From Chrysophaeum taylorii (Eukaryota > Sar > Pelagophyceae > Pelagomonadales > Pelagomonadaceae): a stretch of DNA of 64,000 bases. A program made the translations under genes and the position numbers. Location: assembly GCA_029834535.1 (NCBI GenBank), contig JAQMWT010000413.1, positions 27,756-91,755 of the forward strand, read 5' to 3'. This document shows positions 60,651 to 64,000 of the stretch, piece by piece. Within the stretch, counting starts at the first letter, position 1, and each line of letters opens with the position of its first letter. The notes beneath the pieces were generated by a model. The model worked only from the letters and a program-made list of their open reading frames with translations. It was not told the origin of the DNA and searched no databases.

Positions 60651-61056
60651 CTGATCTTTTTATTACTACTACAAAAGGAGACCGTGCACATCGCCTCCGC
60701 CGATCACCATCATCACCATCATCTTCTTCTTCTTCTTCACGGCCGATACATAGCGGAGTTGGATGATGCCATCACCACATTGTGCCCCTCCTTTTTGTTT
60801 TACGAGAAGAAGAAGGGCGTGTCCCAGCCCTACAGCGCGGTGGCTATATGTGTCATAAGAACTATAATATTTGTTATATGTCAAAATATAGTACATTTAG
60901 TTGTAATAAGTGTCATTTTATGTACGTAAAATGTTATAAGTGTCACTGTGTTATGTAAATTTTTATTATGTGTCACAATTTTTTTTTAATGTTATAAGTG
61001 TCACGTTCTAATTTTTGTAATATTTTTATTTCTTTTGGAGTCCTAACTACTAATCG
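60651..61056. repeat. AT-rich island with TTATAAGTGTCAC repeats
   Basis: A sharp change from GC-rich to AT-rich DNA. The motif TTATAAGTGTCAC and variants (TAATAAGTGTCA, TATGTGTCAC) occurs four or more times between 60900 and 61005. No ORF or known element is recognised. Confidence 0.6.
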
Positions 61057-61100
61057 ACAGATGTTTGTCTGTCTGTCTGTTTGTCTGTCTGTTTGTTTGT
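61057..61100. repeat. (TGTC/TGTT)n array with CGACAGATG start
   Basis: A CTAATCGACAGATGTTTGTC sequence followed by TGTC/TGTT units. The same unit recurs at about 61631-61672 and 61867-61915, each time at a junction between Helitron and LINE pieces. Confidence 0.75.
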
Positions 61101-61290
61101 CCCTCGATTTAGGGTAAGGATCAGGTAGGCCCGCGAGCCGGACATTGATCCTCCAAGCCGTCTACGGCGACCTCGCAGACTATTTCCACGACCCGCGGCG
61201 GCTCTTTCAGCGCGCCATTCTCACGCCCCGTCGAAACGATGTTGTCGATGCTGACAACGCCGCGCGCATGACCGCGGCCTTTTTTACGCG
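61092..61290 (+). pseudogene. Helitron helicase fragment, copy 2
   Basis: Same block as at 40617 (VYGDLAD, then RRLFQRAILTPRRNDVVDAD), cut at about 61290 and followed by the CCAGGTGAACTTACTGG type array. Confidence 0.7.
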
Positions 61291-61299
61291 CACGGGGTG

Positions 61300-61630
61300 A
61301 ACTACTGGGACCGTGAACTTACTGAGGTTTGAGATTGGGACTAGGTGAACTAAGTGACCAGGTGAACTTGCTGGACCAAGTGAACTTACTGGGGTTTAAG
61401 AGTGAACGTAAGGGCTAGCGGCGTGTGCGGGATCAAAGCGGCTTAGATTGGCGGAGGTGAGAGCGACGAGCTCGAAGGAGAGTGGGGTGAGTGGATGTGA
61501 GCACGAGTGGGCTTACTTACTGGGGTTAGAGATTGGGACTAGGTTAACTTACTGGGACCAGGTGAACTTACTGGGTTAGGGTTGGGACCAGGTGAACTTA
61601 CTGGCAGACTTACTGGCCTGGACTTGTCCT
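61300..61630 (+). repeat. Second array of the GTGAACTTACTGG motif
   Basis: Same repeat family as 41255-41640, here after Helitron copy 2. Confidence 0.7.
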
Positions 61631-61671
61631 ACTACTAATCGACAGATGTTTGTCTGTTTGTCTGTTTGTTG

Positions 61672-61855
61672 TCCCTCGATTTAGGGTAAGGATTAGGTAG
61701 GCCCGCAGGCAGGCGAGGCAGTGATCCTCAAGCCGTCTACGGCGACCTCGCAGACGTTTCGACCCGCGGCTCTTTCAGCGCGCCATTCTCACGCCCGTCG
61801 AAACGATGTTGTCGATGCTGACAACGCGCATTACCGCGGCCTTTTTCCCGGAGAG
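61672..61855 (+). pseudogene. Helitron helicase fragment, copy 3
   Basis: A shorter, more decayed copy of the same helicase block, with several small deletions relative to the others. Confidence 0.65.
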
Positions 61856-61904
61856 ATCCTAACTACTAATCGACAGATGTTTGTCTGTTTGTCTGTTTGT
61901 TTGT

Positions 61905-63575
61905 TTGTCTGTCTTTAAATGTCGACTGCTAAGAGGGGGTGTGTGGGGAGCATGAAGGAGGGGGGGGGGTGTGTGGGGTATGTGCCTGGCGGACGGGCGG
62001 AGATAAGTACGCGGGACCTAGTCGGGGTCATCGCCGAGGCGTGGGGCAGGCGAAGAGGACGGGCCGCCCGTAGGTCGTACGCATGCGCCGCCGGACGTAT
62101 GTGCGACGAAGGGCGACGTCCTGCTGGGATCGGGCGGCCTGGGCGGGGTTCCCGAGGCGGCGACATGGGTGAGGGCGGTGAGAACAGCGACCCGGCCTAA
62201 TGCGTTGGCGATCCCCACTCACGGTAGATGCGGCGAGTTTGGGCCGCCTTTGCCTCTGAAGTTGGCGCAGCCGCTTGTCCCCGGGTTCGCGCAGCGTGCG
62301 CTCTGCGCATGTTTGAGGCGAGCGTGGCACGCCGCGCTGGCCTCACCGAGGCACCAAAGACGAGGCCGGCGACGGTGCCGTAGCTACGTAGCCGCTGTTC
62401 GACAGGGCCCAAGAAGCCAGGCGGTGGTGCTGTACCTGGCTGGGGATGATGGCGTCGATGCCGCGGGCGTGAGCGAGGTATTCGGGTGGACTTGCGCTGC
62501 GCGCCGATCGACAGGCGACGGGTGGGAGGGATGGAGGGCGTGGGCGGTGTACAACGAACCCAAGCGAGGGTTTTGATGTCGTAGAGTTGCTCCTTGTTGT
62601 CGAGCGTGGTGAGGATGTCTGGGACGACTTGACGTCGGGCGAGATTGCCTCGGTACCGGCCGTAGAGGCGCGTGCGAATGGTAGGGCGACGACGTCAGCA
62701 AAGATGAAAACCTCGGACAGGGCTGCCGGCCTCTTTGACGCTGCCGTGGACGCAGTCGAGCTGGCCGTCATGCCAGGTGGTCCGCGCTCCTCCGCGGTTG
62801 ACAAGGTTGGCCTGCGTGAGAAGCACCTTGCCGTGAGCGTCGAGAACGACGTCAGTGCCCAGAATGCGAGTGCCGGAGGCCCAAACAAGCTGGAGGGGTA
62901 GCCAAAGTACTGGGCACACATCTCAGCCCAGCAGCGGTTGGGGATTTGAAGGCCAGAGCTGGGCCACGACTGATGAACGTGGTCGAAGCGATCCCATGAG
63001 GACGCCGCTACTCGAAGTGCTTCGGTGATGGGAAGGGTGGCCGCAAGGCGCTGGAGTGCAGTGGCCCGAGCTGTCTCGCGCTGGGAGGTTAGAGCACGCT
63101 GGAGTTGGGGTATGAGCACGGGTGTCGAGATGGTGGGGTCGACGAGGACGCCCATGGAGACGAATTCGTGGGAGAGAGGACCGTCGACGAGATGAACGTT
63201 GGCGGGTCGCCGGAACCAGCGCCGCCGTGGGAAGCCAGCGTGGTACGGAGATCATCCCGAAGTCCGTCCCACGCAGTCTCGAGTGCCCGCCCCAGGCGGC
63301 AACCGGATGCGAGGAGGTGGTGCCAACGGTGCAGCTCGTTACCTGTGCGAAAAGTGGCACCCAGGACCGAGGCGAGGCGGGGAGGTAGCCAGGGACCTCC
63401 ACGGCACCCGTAGGATCGCGAAGGTCGACGAGGTGTGGGAGGGCCTGGGCCGCCGTGCCAACAAAGGCGGCGGGGCTGAGGTCGGCGCAGGGCAGATGCC
63501 GCCACCCCCACTTCGAGCAGGAAGACGGAGGCGTTGGAGGACGATGCCGTTGGAGTCAAAACCTGACGCGGATCT
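61905..63575 (-). mobile_element. Longest LINE copy in the window (5'-truncated)
   Basis: About 1.67 kb on the minus strand, including more of the C-terminal part than the other copies. Readable, in shifting frames: ILGTDVVLDAHGKVLLTQAN, then VNRGGARTTWHDGQLDCVHG, then a segment homologous to the VPDILTTL...YDIKTLAW nuclease-like block, then the PVDRRAAQVH block. The His-Asp-containing R-x-x-W-H-D segment before the PD-(D/E)xK-like block fits the C-terminus of LINEs with restriction-like endonucleases. The upstream segment (AAASSWDRFDHVHQSWP in one frame) is not recognised. Inactive. Confidence 0.65.
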
Positions 63576-63581
63576 GCGTTT

Positions 63582-64000
63582 GTCTGTCCCTCGGTTTAGG
63601 GTAAGGATTAGGTAGGCCCGGGAGCACCAGTGATCCTCAAGCCGTCTACGGCGACCTCGCAGACTGTTCCACGACCCGCGGCGGCTCTTTCAGCGCGCCA
63701 TTCTCACGCCCCGTCGAAACGATGTTGTCGATGCTGACAACGCGCGCATGACCGCGGCCTTTTTCCCGGAGACGAGGCGTCGGGTTCTTTTCGGCCGACT
63801 AGGTTGGGTCGGAAGACGACGCCTCGCTTCTCAAGTCGAGTTTTGAACTCCCTGACAACCAACGGCATGCTGACTTTGATCGCGAGCTTAAAGTCTTCGC
63901 AACCTCGACCCGTCGCACGGCCACTGCCACGGTACCAGATACATTATCGATCGTGTCGTGGCTCACCGAGGCTCCTCCAACCTATAACCAATACGTAACT
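63582..64000 (+). pseudogene. Helitron helicase fragment, copy 4 (runs out of window)
   Basis: Same helicase block, continuing to LRNLDPSHGHCHGTRY near 63920-63940, and cut by the end of the window. Frame changes are present. Confidence 0.7.

Noticed and set aside
1-64000. tRNA or rRNA genes
   Set aside because: I did not see a convincing cloverleaf or rRNA core. A tRNA scan would be decisive, and I could not run one.

Overview
The window is nuclear DNA from a eukaryote, most likely a photosynthetic stramenopile (ochrophyte) and possibly a pelagophyte-like microalga. Four things support this. The genes are GC-rich, closely packed and mostly intronless, with a few short GT-AG introns (46-94 bp). 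A 171-aa protein starts with a signal peptide followed by an AxAF-type motif (TAFVP), as in proteins sent to a red-type secondary plastid. A CFAP54 homologue implies a motile flagellum. The transposons (Ty1/copia, Ty3/gypsy, hAT, LINE, Helitron) are all eukaryotic. The species itself cannot be named from the sequence.

Layout. 1-4.6 kb: a broken Ty1/copia element. 4.9-22.0 kb: a gene-dense block with a secreted Cys/His protein, N-terminal glutamine amidohydrolase (NTAQ1), a beta-propeller protein, the 2727-aa axonemal protein CFAP54, a Cys-type sulfatase, a methyltransferase, a doubtful hypothetical gene and the plastid-targeted protein. 22.3-23.8 kb: a decayed surface-protein gene. 23.9-28.4 kb: a complete but decayed copia element with 55-bp LTRs, inserted just upstream of that pseudogene. 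28.5-29.1 kb: a 5'-truncated LINE. 29.4-31.8 kb: a secreted 2-Cys peroxiredoxin and a three-domain Cys-rich secreted protein with two introns. 31.9-41.6 kb: a transposon graveyard with hAT, Ty3/gypsy, LINE and Helitron pieces and a short tandem repeat. 41.8-50.3 kb: an FSP1/AIFM2-like oxidoreductase, a CaMKK-like kinase, a MORN-repeat protein, an MFS transporter, a multi-pass membrane protein with a polycystin-1-like motif, and a tandem Kir-like protein without a potassium filter. 50.8-58.3 kb: a secretory and carbohydrate-related cluster with a GT61-like glycosyltransferase, a PEBP-CBM1 fusion, a GH5 glucanase, an HTTM membrane protein, and a fused 2-oxoglutarate oxygenase and TylF-like methyltransferase. 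59.5-60.7 kb: a gene carrying many single-base frameshifts. 61-64 kb: alternating LINE and Helitron fragments.

How the genes fit together. They are not an operon. Recurring themes are the cell surface and secretion (sulfatase, Cys-rich protein, GH5, GT61, PEBP-CBM1, HTTM), redox and lipid protection (peroxiredoxin, FSP1-like), calcium and ion signalling (CaMKK-like, Kir-like and polycystin-like proteins) and the flagellum (CFAP54). The most unusual item is the tandem Kir-like protein at 48.5-50.3 kb. It keeps two sets of channel architecture, but both selectivity filters are gone.
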